A stretch of DNA of 64,000 bases from Morganella psychrotolerans (GTDB lineage: Bacteria; Pseudomonadota; Gammaproteobacteria; Enterobacterales; Enterobacteriaceae): the NCBI RefSeq assembly GCF_001676055.1, contig NZ_LZEX01000003.1, positions 62,001-126,000 of the forward strand, read 5' to 3'. Below are positions 17,859 to 24,674 of the stretch, piece by piece (the first letter of the stretch is position 1; the number at the start of each line of letters is the position of its first letter). The notes below the pieces were generated by a model, which did not search any database, was not told the origin of the DNA, and saw nothing but the letters and a program-made list of their open reading frames with translations. Made by a program: the position numbers and the translations under genes.

Positions 17859-17944
17859 GATTCGCTTCGTCAGCGGTTAACCGTGAGTGATACTGTTTAC
17901 AGAGGCAGTAAACAAAACGAATAACATCTATCGAGGTCATCACA
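17859..17944 (+). promoter_or_regulatory. Dispersed leader family, full copy at 17.9 kb
   Basis: It holds CTTCGTCAGCGGT, then GTGAGTGATACTG, then CAGTAAACAAAACGAATAAC, ending at GAGG before the ATG at 17945. GATACT at 17888 can serve as a -10 box. Confidence 0.8.
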
Positions 17945-18184
17945 ATGAATCTGAACGCTATCAGCCAAGCCGCAAAACGCCCGAACCAGACTCCGGCCCA
18001 ATTCATGCGTATCGCCAACGAGTCAGACCTGTTCAAGAAGGGTCGCACTTTGTGGTATCACTACAGCCGTAGTTTTGGTTTTGAGCGTGAACTGGTTCGC
18101 ACCAATACCTTGCGCCTGGCACAAGGCAGCGGCCTACCGGTTTCGTTCGTTGAGCGTGCCATCAATCATTATCTGACCCACTGA
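17945..18184 (+). CDS. Small basic protein, 79 residues
   Basis: The product is helical and basic, with FMRIANESDLFKKGRTLWYHYSRSFGFERELVRTN. Its length and charge suggest a nucleic-acid-associated protein, but no domain is recognised. It is expressed from a full copy of the dispersed leader and is first in a run of small genes. Confidence 0.65.
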   Translation: MNLNAISQAAKRPNQTPAQFMRIANESDLFKKGRTLWYHYSRSFGFERELVRTNTLRLAQGSGLPVSFVERAINHYLTH

Positions 18185-18208
18185 TCCACCAGCGTAAGGA
18201 CAAATGCG

Positions 18209-18436
18209 ATGAGCGCTATCAACGGTACTTATTGGGTCAAGAACGGCCACACCTTTGGTTATACCTTCCCTGAGCAACCAAACATCTTGGGTGTTCTGGC
18301 AAGCAAACCACAATTGGGTGCCTGCCTGTCTATGGAGCCGCAGCTGATCACCCCTTCGGATGATATGCGCAAAGCCACTGTGCAGGACTTCGACTTATTC
18401 CGCGTTGTTGTCGCTTCAGACTTCAAGCCTGAGTAA
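18209..18436 (+). CDS. Small hypothetical protein, 75 residues
   Basis: It starts 24 bases after the previous stop with AAGGA upstream. The product is a compact acidic to neutral protein with a Gly/Pro-rich first half. A GGTGCTC-TTCG-GAGCACC hairpin follows the stop. The family is unknown. Confidence 0.6.
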   Translation: MSAINGTYWVKNGHTFGYTFPEQPNILGVLASKPQLGACLSMEPQLITPSDDMRKATVQDFDLFRVVVASDFKPE

Positions 18437-18442
18437 TTCTTT

Positions 18443-18464
18443 GGTGCTCTTCGGAGCACCTTCT
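18443..18464 (+). terminator. Tetraloop hairpin, possible terminator or attenuator
   Basis: GGTGCTC and GAGCACC pair around TTCG. Only a short T stretch follows, so read-through is likely. Confidence 0.5.
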
Positions 18465-18480
18465 AATTCGAGAGACCGTC

Positions 18481-18819
18481 ATGAATAATGAACTGAAAGA
18501 GCTGATCGCTATGCTCCTGGAAGATGCAAAGCGTATCCAGCAGCTGGAACCAAATGCCGGAACTGCGGCGCGTATTGTAGCGGCACAGAAAGTGCTTACT
18601 CGCGGTGATGATGAATATGCGCTGCCCGTGCTGGTGGCTACATCTTACCGTCTGGCTCTGGCTGAGGCGGGCTACGATTACTCGGTCAATATTGACGGCT
18701 CTTTGGTGGTTAAGGATCCGATTGCGTGCAGTAACGGTGCTTGCAAGTGGGTGGAGCACAAAGACGTTGTTCTACGTAGCAACAACGATGTTATCCGTTT
18801 CATTGAGAGCAGGAACTAG
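18481..18819 (+). CDS. Hypothetical protein, 112 residues
   Basis: The N-terminal half is helical and acidic (MNNELKELIAMLLEDAKRIQQLEPN). The C-terminal half has the beta-rich segment YDYSVNIDGSLVVKDPIACSNGACKWVEHK with a CxxxxC pair. It lies in the small-gene run of 17.9-19.0 kb. No family is recognised. Confidence 0.65.
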   Translation: MNNELKELIAMLLEDAKRIQQLEPNAGTAARIVAAQKVLTRGDDEYALPVLVATSYRLALAEAGYDYSVNIDGSLVVKDPIACSNGACKWVEHKDVVLRSNNDVIRFIESRN

Positions 18820-18827
18820 GAGGCCTT

Positions 18828-19031
18828 ATGTTCCCTCAGGATGTCGAAGTACACGCACACCGTTACACTCAGGCAGGTGGAAAGCGCATGGTGCAATACA
18901 GTACCCCTGGTAATAACGGTTGGCTGATCACCAATGGCGATGCAACTGACTTACCCGATGTGCAAGCTCGACATATTGCGTTGCTCAACTATGCGCGCGA
19001 TAACGGTACGTTAGTCAAAACCAACGCCTAA
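18828..19031 (+). CDS. Small hypothetical protein, 67 residues
   Basis: It starts 8 bases after the previous stop, with AGGAGG as a strong ribosome binding site. The product has a beta-like first half (VEVHAHRYTQAGGKRMVQYS) and a helical second half. It is the last gene of its run. Its function is unknown. Confidence 0.65.
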   Translation: MFPQDVEVHAHRYTQAGGKRMVQYSTPGNNGWLITNGDATDLPDVQARHIALLNYARDNGTLVKTNA

Positions 19032-19108
19032 AAATCGATTTCAAAATAACGCTTTCCATACCCTGCTCGGCAATCTGTCGGGTGGGGCGCTTGCGTTTTA
19101 ATCTCCAG

Positions 19109-19124
19109 ATTTCGCATGCGAAAT
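19109..19124. promoter_or_regulatory. Palindrome ATTTCGCATGCGAAAT, copy 2
   Basis: A perfect copy in the gap between 19031 and the next gene. Confidence 0.8.
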
Positions 19125-19235
19125 GTTGCTCATTTTCCGGAACGCTTTTCCCTGAACAGCCGGTTTTCGTTCCTCTATTCTGGCGCTGAAATGACAGTAA
19201 ATTAATTATTCAAATCAGCAATAATTGTGCCCCAA

Positions 19236-19303
19236 TCGCTTCGTTGGCGGTGAGCCTCATGGGAGAATTTAGGCAGTGAACAAAACAAATAACATGAGGA
19301 AAT
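19236..19303 (+). promoter_or_regulatory. Dispersed leader family, copy at 19.2 kb
   Basis: GCTTCGTTGGCGGTGAGCC is followed by GTGAACAAAACAAATAACATGAGG. The -10-like part is diverged. Confidence 0.65.
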
Positions 19304-19747
19304 ATGATGCATACTTTATCCGACCTTCTCCACTACGCTGGCGTTACCTCTCATAAACTGACTCTGCTTTCCATCCGCGATTATAACGCCTGTTGGGGTC
19401 GCACTGGTCGCGCCATACGTCCTTTTCCTCGTTACACGGTTTGGTATGACACTGAAGATCAGAATGACCGCATCGTATTCACCTTTGAAGCCGTCCTTAA
19501 CACTAAGCGCACTGCACCAGAAAAGTTGGCAGACATCAGTATTCAAATCAGCCATCACAGTGACTGGGATCCTGTGAAGCGCAAGCTGACTGTCTCTCAC
19601 CCTGAGCGCTTCCTGAAGGTCGATGGTATGGCAGTAGGTGCTGCTGAGAAGACTAAGTCATTGTGGAAAGAAATCACTGCACTGACTGAAGGCCTTCAAC
19701 GACATGAAAAACTCAGTTCTTATGAAGTGACATTCCTTGCACCGTAA
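19304..19747 (+). CDS. Hypothetical protein, 147 residues
   Basis: It follows a copy of the dispersed leader with TGAGGA as its binding site. The adjacent ATG at 19307 is an equally possible start. The product is soluble, with YTVWYDTEDQNDRIVFTFEAVLN and a basic central part. No motif is recognised. Confidence 0.7.
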   Translation: MMHTLSDLLHYAGVTSHKLTLLSIRDYNACWGRTGRAIRPFPRYTVWYDTEDQNDRIVFTFEAVLNTKRTAPEKLADISIQISHHSDWDPVKRKLTVSHPERFLKVDGMAVGAAEKTKSLWKEITALTEGLQRHEKLSSYEVTFLAP

Positions 19748-19813
19748 ACATTCAACTCAGACCGCTTCGGCGGTCGCTTACCCTATTCCGTTACTTACAG
19801 TGAGGTTCCGATT

Positions 19814-20020
19814 ATGGCTCATATTCAATTCAATAACGCGCAGGAACAAGCGCTCTTCGATGCTCTACTGGCAAGCGCCCTTAATGGGGTATCTACTTCG
19901 ATTTGGGATCAAAATAGACCCAACGCCCCGCGACAAGAAGACGTGGCGAACGTGGCTTTTGCTCTGGCCGCTGATGCGTTTGAACTGAGAAGGAAATACT
20001 GCAAGGTTACAGGGGAGTAG
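19814..20020 (+). CDS. Small hypothetical protein, 68 residues
   Basis: The product is a predicted helical protein (EQALFDALLASALNGVSTS, then VANVAFALAADAFELRRKY). GAGG lies upstream of the start. It converges on parB, and a hairpin (GAGGCCACGGG/CCCGTGGTCTC) lies between the two stops. Confidence 0.65.
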   Translation: MAHIQFNNAQEQALFDALLASALNGVSTSIWDQNRPNAPRQEDVANVAFALAADAFELRRKYCKVTGE

Positions 20021-20030
20021 TTCTGAAAAG

Positions 20031-20058
20031 AGAGGCCACGGGAACCCGTGGTCTCTGA
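20031..20058. terminator. Hairpin between convergent genes
   Basis: AGAGGCCACGGG and CCCGTGGTCTCT form a long stem with a very short loop between the 68-residue gene and parB. There is no T run on either side. Confidence 0.55.
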
Positions 20059-20065
20059 AGCGCAA

Positions 20066-21070
20066 TTAACCCTTAATGACGCCTTGAACAATGAGGCTGG
20101 CTGCATCCACAGATACATCACCTTCCACTGTTCTGACCCATACCTTGTGATCTGCATCTGGTGCGCGGTCTGTCACTATCGTACCGACCTGACCGTCGAA
20201 CTGAACTTGCACACTCCAAACTGGACTTGCGTTTGCCGCTTTTTTCTTGTTTTTGCTGGTGGATTTCGCATGCGAAATTTTACCGTTCTTTTTGCTCTTC
20301 AGCCTATCCAACTCGCCTTTCGCGTCTGTGCGGGTAAGCCCTGAAGTGCGTGCCTGGGACGTTAGCTTGTCGGTGACTTGCGGGCTAAGCTCACTTATCT
20401 GAGTTAGCGTATACGCGAGATCAATATCAGAAGTGACCCCGTCACGTAATAACTTGATCACGGATTCCGGAGCGTCAACCAAGCGCAGGTGTTTGCTGAT
20501 GTATGAGGTTGGCTTCCCCACGGTCTTAGCGATGTCCTCTCCTGACATATTGTGAAGGCGTTTCAGCTCGTCAAAGGCCAGTGCAGTCGCCAGTGGTTTA
20601 AGGCCAGACTGCTGAAGGTTTTCTATCAGCTGACCAATGATGCGCATCTTGTCGTCTTTGGGTGGAGTACCGACATAGATATCAATGTGTGAATCACCAC
20701 GCTTCTTAGCGCTTCTCCAGCGTGTTTCCCCCATCCAGATACGGTAACCATTTCGGTCGCGAGGAAAGCAGCGCGGCGGTGTGAGGATACCTACTGTTAC
20801 AAACGAGTCGGCCATGCCATCAATCACTTCATCATCAAAATCCTGATCTGGACGAACCTGAGTTTCTGCGTAAACTTCGGTTATCGGGACACGGACGATT
20901 TGACCTTCAGCCTCAATTTCTGGCCGAGCTATATCACTCATGATCTGGTGAGCCATCCCGTCCCGTTTATCAAATTCAGGGGACTTGTTCTCAATTACCT
21001 GATTCACGCCCTCAACGGCAGCTGAGTTCTGCTTATTCTTCATGAGTGCTTTGAATGATTTTTTCGCCAT
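20066..21070 (-). CDS. parB: ParB family centromere-binding protein
   Basis: ParB binds parS sites and works with ParA in plasmid partition. The 334-residue product has the N-terminal ParB/Srx-type domain with GETRWRSAKKRG (a variant of the GERRxRA motif). A helix-turn-helix follows, MSGEDIAKTVGKPTSYISKHL, of the KorB/ParB kind. A basic linker leads to a C-terminal beta-rich dimer domain. It is 5 bases downstream of parA. The candidate binding site ATTTCGCATGCGAAAT occurs upstream of parA, inside this gene (20263) and around it. Confidence 0.9.
   Translation of the reverse strand: MAKKSFKALMKNKQNSAAVEGVNQVIENKSPEFDKRDGMAHQIMSDIARPEIEAEGQIVRVPITEVYAETQVRPDQDFDDEVIDGMADSFVTVGILTPPRCFPRDRNGYRIWMGETRWRSAKKRGDSHIDIYVGTPPKDDKMRIIGQLIENLQQSGLKPLATALAFDELKRLHNMSGEDIAKTVGKPTSYISKHLRLVDAPESVIKLLRDGVTSDIDLAYTLTQISELSPQVTDKLTSQARTSGLTRTDAKGELDRLKSKKNGKISHAKSTSKNKKKAANASPVWSVQVQFDGQVGTIVTDRAPDADHKVWVRTVEGDVSVDAASLIVQGVIKG
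20263..20278. promoter_or_regulatory. Palindrome ATTTCGCATGCGAAAT, copy 3 (inside parB)
   Basis: A perfect copy within the parB coding region, in the Lys-rich linker part. It is the only copy clearly inside a confident gene. Confidence 0.8.
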
Positions 21071-21075
21071 CTGAA

Positions 21076-21939
21076 TTACCCTACCAATTGAACTATTTTT
21101 TCTGCTAATGCTTGATACTGGATCGCAGGTCTAGATTTAGAGTCGTATTCGCGGAATGTCAGGCCAAGCTCTATAGCCTCTTTCGCGGTTGCCTGTGCGA
21201 AGGAGATATAGGCAAGGATGTAGTCTTTGTTGTAGCCCTTCGATTCGAGTATCTCCACCAGCATGTTTAGGTTGTGCGTATCTACTGCGCCCAGGTAACC
21301 GTCAAACAACGGTTTACTGTAGTTGGAGACTGTGGCTTGTGTAATGTACGTGCCGAGAAAATGCAGTTTCGGGTTGTAGTTCTTTTTGATTTTCTGCATG
21401 TAAGTGATCTGCTTCGCCACAGCGTTACGGGATTGTTTCTCCAGTAGCGTTGGGATCAGCAAGTAATCTGCTGCCATGTGGCTGGCAACCATCACGTTTG
21501 AATACGAAGGTGCGGAGTCGATAAGGATGTAGTCGTAATACTCTTTCAACTGCAACATGCGATCACGAAAATCGAACATACAATCTGAGTGACGATAGTT
21601 AATTTCATTCAGTTCGCTGGTGGAGCCGAGGAAGTGACGACCGTCTTTAAGCTCTATGGGCTGTATAGTGGAATCAGGGATAAACAACTGGTAGGTATTA
21701 GCCTCCCCAGGTGTGAATTCATTCTTCAGCGGTTCGCGTTCAATCTCAAGAGGAAGCTCATCAGGAAAGGTTCTTTCAGTCAGGCCGGTCGTCCAGTCGG
21801 CGTCTATCATTAGCACTTTCTTGCCTGCCATTTGAAGGTCATAGGCAATTTCATTTGTGGATTGAGATTTGACCACACCACCTTTTTGACTGCATACAAC
21901 GATTAGTTTACCCAACGGCTTATCAGCTTTTTTTTCCAT
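21076..21939 (-). CDS. parA: ParA family partition ATPase
   Basis: ParA is a deviant Walker ATPase that positions plasmids with ParB. The 287-residue product has the Walker A' motif QKGGVVKSQS (about residues 18-27). Its first glycine after KGG is replaced by Val-Val, comparable to KGGVYKT in P1 ParA. A Walker B segment YDYILIDSAPS follows at about residues 140-150. There is no N-terminal DNA-binding domain. This fits the small ParA class whose operon is regulated by ParB, and a candidate ParB palindrome lies 14 bases upstream of its ATG. Confidence 0.92.
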   Translation of the reverse strand: MEKKADKPLGKLIVVCSQKGGVVKSQSTNEIAYDLQMAGKKVLMIDADWTTGLTERTFPDELPLEIEREPLKNEFTPGEANTYQLFIPDSTIQPIELKDGRHFLGSTSELNEINYRHSDCMFDFRDRMLQLKEYYDYILIDSAPSYSNVMVASHMAADYLLIPTLLEKQSRNAVAKQITYMQKIKKNYNPKLHFLGTYITQATVSNYSKPLFDGYLGAVDTHNLNMLVEILESKGYNKDYILAYISFAQATAKEAIELGLTFREYDSKSRPAIQYQALAEKIVQLVG

Positions 21940-21953
21940 GTTCTTTCCTTTAA

Positions 21954-21969
21954 ATTTCGCATGCGAAAT
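21954..21969. promoter_or_regulatory. Palindrome ATTTCGCATGCGAAAT, copy 4 (parA operator position)
   Basis: It lies just upstream of the parA ribosome binding site (AAAGGA). Binding here would overlap transcription or translation initiation of parAB. Confidence 0.85.
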
Positions 21970-22179
21970 TCGGTATAGAAAAATAACGCCCCCCGGTTCT
22001 GGCGAGGTTTAGTCTAGTGCTAAACAACCACCAAATGCAGGGATTTGCTCGCTATACCGATAATCGTTATTCTTGAAATTATTCATCTTCTTTTTTAATC
22101 ATACCATGCTCGTAATAAATATTAACCAGTGTGGTAGATATATTTGACGCCTCACGTTCTACAATGCACTGAAGATGAT

Positions 22180-22195
22180 ATTTCGCATGCGAAAT
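22180..22195. promoter_or_regulatory. Palindrome ATTTCGCATGCGAAAT, copy 5
   Basis: A perfect copy in the parA upstream region. Confidence 0.85.
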
Positions 22196-22235
22196 TTTGG
22201 GCTGAAAACAGTTTTTGGAGTGACGCTCTGAATAG

Positions 22236-22251
22236 ATTTCGCATGCGAAAT
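22236..22251. promoter_or_regulatory. Palindrome ATTTCGCATGCGAAAT, copy 6
   Basis: A perfect copy, 56 bases from copy 5. Confidence 0.85.
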
Positions 22252-22362
22252 AATTAAATCCACCAGCTATGTCGTGACTTGAAAAGATTATTTATTTTGA
22301 GCTATTTGTCGGCGGACTGTGTTGGTCGATACTGATATCAGATACCCCTTGCGGAGATGCAC

Positions 22363-22632
22363 ATGATTATCGGTTCACGCTCTTTCCTGATAAACCACCT
22401 GCTGAAAAACTTCACAGATGACCAATCAATCGCGCTCGACATGCTGACCATTGAAAACGTGGGAGAGATAGAAGCTGACCTATCCCTGGAACGCCCATTA
22501 ACTGAAGGTGAGCGAGTTCACGTTCTGAGTTCGGTAGTGGAAAACTACGATGTGAATACCGGTGCAGGCTTTGACCACGTCCGCAATGAGATCGCCTCTC
22601 TACGCATCCCACAAAAGGAAGTCACGCAATGA
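22363..22632 (+). CDS. Hypothetical protein, 89 residues
   Basis: The chosen ATG has GGAG 6 bases upstream. An ATG two codons earlier touches that GGAG and is less likely. The product is mostly helical and acidic (FTDDQSIALDMLTIENVGEIEADLSLERPLTEGERVHVL). Its stop overlaps the next start (ATGA). It is unrelated to known Par proteins by inspection. Confidence 0.65.
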   Translation: MIIGSRSFLINHLLKNFTDDQSIALDMLTIENVGEIEADLSLERPLTEGERVHVLSSVVENYDVNTGAGFDHVRNEIASLRIPQKEVTQ

Positions 22633-22874
22633 ATACTGGTTTGAAAACCTATTACTGCATGTTGCCCAACGGAAAGGTGCAAGCTCATCAATCTCCGTGG
22701 AAACCAACCCATGCAGTGGCTGCGCGAAACGAGTCGAGAGACTGGTATGCACATTCGTGGTGTTCATCTCAATTAGCAGCTGAGCGCTGTTATGAATTGA
22801 CCCAGCAAGAGCAGGGCGTGAAAGTGGAGGTTCTGCGCGTCACTGATGAGGAGCCTGAGAAGTTGCCGTTTTAA
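22629..22874 (+). CDS. Small hypothetical protein, 81 residues
   Basis: It is coupled to the previous gene by an ATGA overlap. The product has YYCMLPNGKVQAHQSPWKPTHAVAARNESRDWYAHSW, a beta then helix layout, and an acidic C-terminus. No family is recognised. Confidence 0.65.
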   Translation: MNTGLKTYYCMLPNGKVQAHQSPWKPTHAVAARNESRDWYAHSWCSSQLAAERCYELTQQEQGVKVEVLRVTDEEPEKLPF

Positions 22875-22908
22875 TTCTTTTTTAAAAATAGTAATTTTTC
22901 TGACCTTT

Positions 22909-22973
22909 CCGCTTCGTCAGCGGTGAGTGCTGGGTGATACTGGATTCAGAAGAGGTAAACAAAACGAATAACT
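22909..22973 (+). promoter_or_regulatory. Dispersed leader family, full copy at 22.9 kb
   Basis: It has GCTTCGTCAGCGGTGAG, then GGGTGATACTGGATTCAGA, then GGTAAACAAAACGAATAAC. Confidence 0.85.
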
Positions 22974-22989
22974 TAAACGGGGAAATATC

Positions 22990-23334
22990 ATGTCACTGAA
23001 TCCAACTCTCGTCGCGATGTTCATCTTCAGCAGCTTCAACGAAACTCGTGTTCCTCTCATTAAGCAGGACGATGATGCTCAAGCGCGCATCGACTTTAAC
23101 GTAGCTGGTGGCGGTGAAATTGAGTGCGCGGATTGGATCCGTGAGCTGGCAATCGACATCGTTGAAGAGTGCGACGAAACCTTCATCAGCAAAGAAGGTC
23201 CGGGTATCTGGTATTACGAAGTTGCTGAAGTCATCGGGGCCAAGATCGTAAACGATGCAAACGAAGGACACGTTTACCAATGTGACATCGTTAAGTTTGC
23301 GCTGGAGCAGACCATTGCGTGGGTTAACTCCTGA
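22990..23334 (+). CDS. Hypothetical acidic protein, 114 residues
   Basis: It follows a full dispersed leader and an ACGGGGAAA binding site. The product is acidic, with QARIDFNVAGGGEIECADWIRELAIDIVEECDETF. It is soluble and lacks recognised motifs. Its acidic, compact character would fit an inhibitor or DNA-mimic protein, but nothing in the sequence proves it. Confidence 0.7.
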   Translation: MSLNPTLVAMFIFSSFNETRVPLIKQDDDAQARIDFNVAGGGEIECADWIRELAIDIVEECDETFISKEGPGIWYYEVAEVIGAKIVNDANEGHVYQCDIVKFALEQTIAWVNS

Positions 23335-23343
23335 AGTTCATCC

Positions 23344-23370
23344 ACCAGCCGCCTGCGGGCGGCTTCACTC
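23344..23370 (+). terminator. Hairpin, possible weak terminator
   Basis: AGCCGCC and GGCGGCT pair around TGCG shortly after the stop. The tail is not T-rich. Confidence 0.5.
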
Positions 23371-23390
23371 TATCCACTGAGAGCTAAGCA

Positions 23391-23672
23391 ATGGTTATTA
23401 GTAAACTCAAGGCAGGCGACACTGTCTGGTCAATCTCACGCACTAAGATGGGAAACACGAACATCCCCACCGTATCCGTTCACCCTATCCAGATCATCGA
23501 GGTCAACGAGACCAGCGTTGTTGCAAGCTGGAATCACAACGCGCCAAAACGGTTCGGTCTGAATACGATTAAGGGCTGGAAGAAAGAGAAGCCTGTACTC
23601 ATCAAACAGTTGTTCGGTAGTCAACGGCTAGCTACCAAGGCCGAGATAGCTGAACTGAAATCCAAGGGGTGA
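23391..23672 (+). CDS. Small basic protein, 93 residues
   Basis: The product has an SH3-like opening (LKAGDTVWSISRTKMGNTNIP...VHPIQIIEVNETSVVASWN) and a basic C-terminus. This pattern is common in small phage and plasmid proteins. No specific family is recognised. A hairpin (AAAGCCGCC/GGCGGTTTT) follows. Confidence 0.65.
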   Translation: MVISKLKAGDTVWSISRTKMGNTNIPTVSVHPIQIIEVNETSVVASWNHNAPKRFGLNTIKGWKKEKPVLIKQLFGSQRLATKAEIAELKSKG

Positions 23673-23691
23673 CCCCCTGCTTTCACTCCAA

Positions 23692-23720
23692 CCATAAAGC
23701 CGCCTAAACTGGCGGTTTTA
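23692..23720 (+). terminator. Rho-independent terminator
   Basis: AAAGCCGCC and GGCGGTTTT form a stem around TAAACT. Confidence 0.75.
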
Positions 23721-23819
23721 TGTTGCCAAACGCTTTATCAGGCGTGCTTTACGAGGATAATGAATACATGGATGCAGCCAAGGTGGCGAAAGCGAAATGC
23801 GTGTCATGAATTTGGCTAT

Positions 23820-23835
23820 ATTTCGCATGCGAAAT
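23820..23835. promoter_or_regulatory. Palindrome ATTTCGCATGCGAAAT, copy 7
   Basis: A perfect copy 27 bases upstream of the chosen start of the next gene. Confidence 0.8.
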
Positions 23836-23862
23836 CTCTCAAATAACAATGGTAGGGTGCTC

Positions 23863-24141
23863 ATGCAGTTCATGAAGACTTCTTACAACTTTGCCAAGCG
23901 TCGCGGCCTTACGCTCACCACTGAGCGTATAGACGGTGCCTACTTACTTTGCATCTGGGAAGAAAACAACGACAGCGAATGGTTGTGTAGTTATGACGTG
24001 CTCGCCGATCGTCTGACCTACCGGGGAAATGTCTATCTACCCCTGGAATGTGTGAGCGCCCTGCCGAAAATCATTACCGACGAAAACCAGCTGTGCGCGG
24101 TGATCACCTTGATTGCCGATACATTGAAAACCACAGCCTGA
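23863..24141 (+). CDS. Hypothetical protein, 92 residues
   Basis: The start was placed at the Met after GTAGGGTGCTC. The longer frame from 23797 would be translated through the palindrome and is unlikely. The product has FAKRRGLTLTTERIDGAYLLCIWEENNDSEWLCSYD and a helical end. No family is recognised. Confidence 0.6.
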   Translation: MQFMKTSYNFAKRRGLTLTTERIDGAYLLCIWEENNDSEWLCSYDVLADRLTYRGNVYLPLECVSALPKIITDENQLCAVITLIADTLKTTA

Positions 24142-24158
24142 AACAGGAAATGAAAATC

Positions 24159-24467
24159 ATGAAAACGTGGATGCCGAACGAAAACATTACTCAGGTCATG
24201 CTAGCATTTGGCCCTCCTGACATTGAGAAGTTCTTACCGAAGTGGGATCTCATCCCGGACGAATTCAAGCAAGGTAAAAATCCCTGGGTTGCCTTCGTTG
24301 AGCGTTGGTTTTACCAAGGGCTTGAATGTCCACCTGCGGCAAAGGAAGGTGTTGACCTGAAGTATGCATTGGCGCATATCGTGGTGATCCTGAAAAGCTT
24401 CGATCCAAAGCAAGAACGCAAAATTGCTGGGTGCGCATACCTCGCTTCGTTGTGGTTTGTCTGCTGA
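24159..24467 (+). CDS. Hypothetical protein, 102 residues
   Basis: The start is uncertain between 24150 and 24159. The product is soluble and helical, with a Trp-rich middle (NPWVAFVERWFYQGLECPPAAKEG) and a Cys-containing C-terminus. It is followed by three copies of the palindrome. The family is unknown. Confidence 0.6.
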   Translation: MKTWMPNENITQVMLAFGPPDIEKFLPKWDLIPDEFKQGKNPWVAFVERWFYQGLECPPAAKEGVDLKYALAHIVVILKSFDPKQERKIAGCAYLASLWFVC

Positions 24468-24480
24468 GTTAGTCGTCCAA

Positions 24481-24496
24481 ATTTCGCATGCGAAAT
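24481..24496. promoter_or_regulatory. Palindrome ATTTCGCATGCGAAAT, copy 8
   Basis: A perfect copy. It is the first of a cluster of three upstream of the helicase gene. Confidence 0.85.
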
Positions 24497-24524
24497 GTTT
24501 ACTTTCCCTGAGAGCCAAAACACG

Positions 24525-24540
24525 ATTTCGCATGCGAAAC
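24525..24540. promoter_or_regulatory. Palindrome, copy 9 (one end base changed)
   Basis: It reads ATTTCGCATGCGAAAC, with only the last base differing. It starts 44 bases after copy 8. Confidence 0.8.
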
Positions 24541-24558
24541 ATTTCAATTCCATTCTCA

Positions 24559-24574
24559 ATTTCGCATGCGAAAT
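24559..24574. promoter_or_regulatory. Palindrome ATTTCGCATGCGAAAT, copy 10
   Basis: A perfect copy, 34 bases after copy 9. Confidence 0.85.
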
Positions 24575-24674
24575 GTCTGCTGAAATGCCGTCTGTTTATT
24601 TCCCATAATCGCTTTGTCATTGCTGGTGGTACGGTAAAATTAACCCAGTAAATAAAAATCTATGGGATATCGTC

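Larger units (their letters stand above)
21970..22362. other. Divergent intergenic region upstream of parA
   Basis: Nearly 400 bases lie between parA and the next plus-strand gene. They hold two more copies of the palindrome. Read on the minus strand, about 33 codons before 22085 (YHLQCIVEREASNISTTLVN...) look protein-like. They have no start codon in frame, and the palindromes interrupt them, so I take them as a remnant at most. Confidence 0.55.

Noticed and set aside
15016-24574. Reading the palindromes as insertion-sequence ends or uptake signals
   Set aside because: There is no transposase between copies and no target duplication. The copies cluster at parAB and one sits before parA, which favours a ParB site.
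24234-24620. A minus-strand frame through three palindromes
   Set aside because: The repeated FACEI words are translations of the palindrome. The opposite strand holds a better gene.
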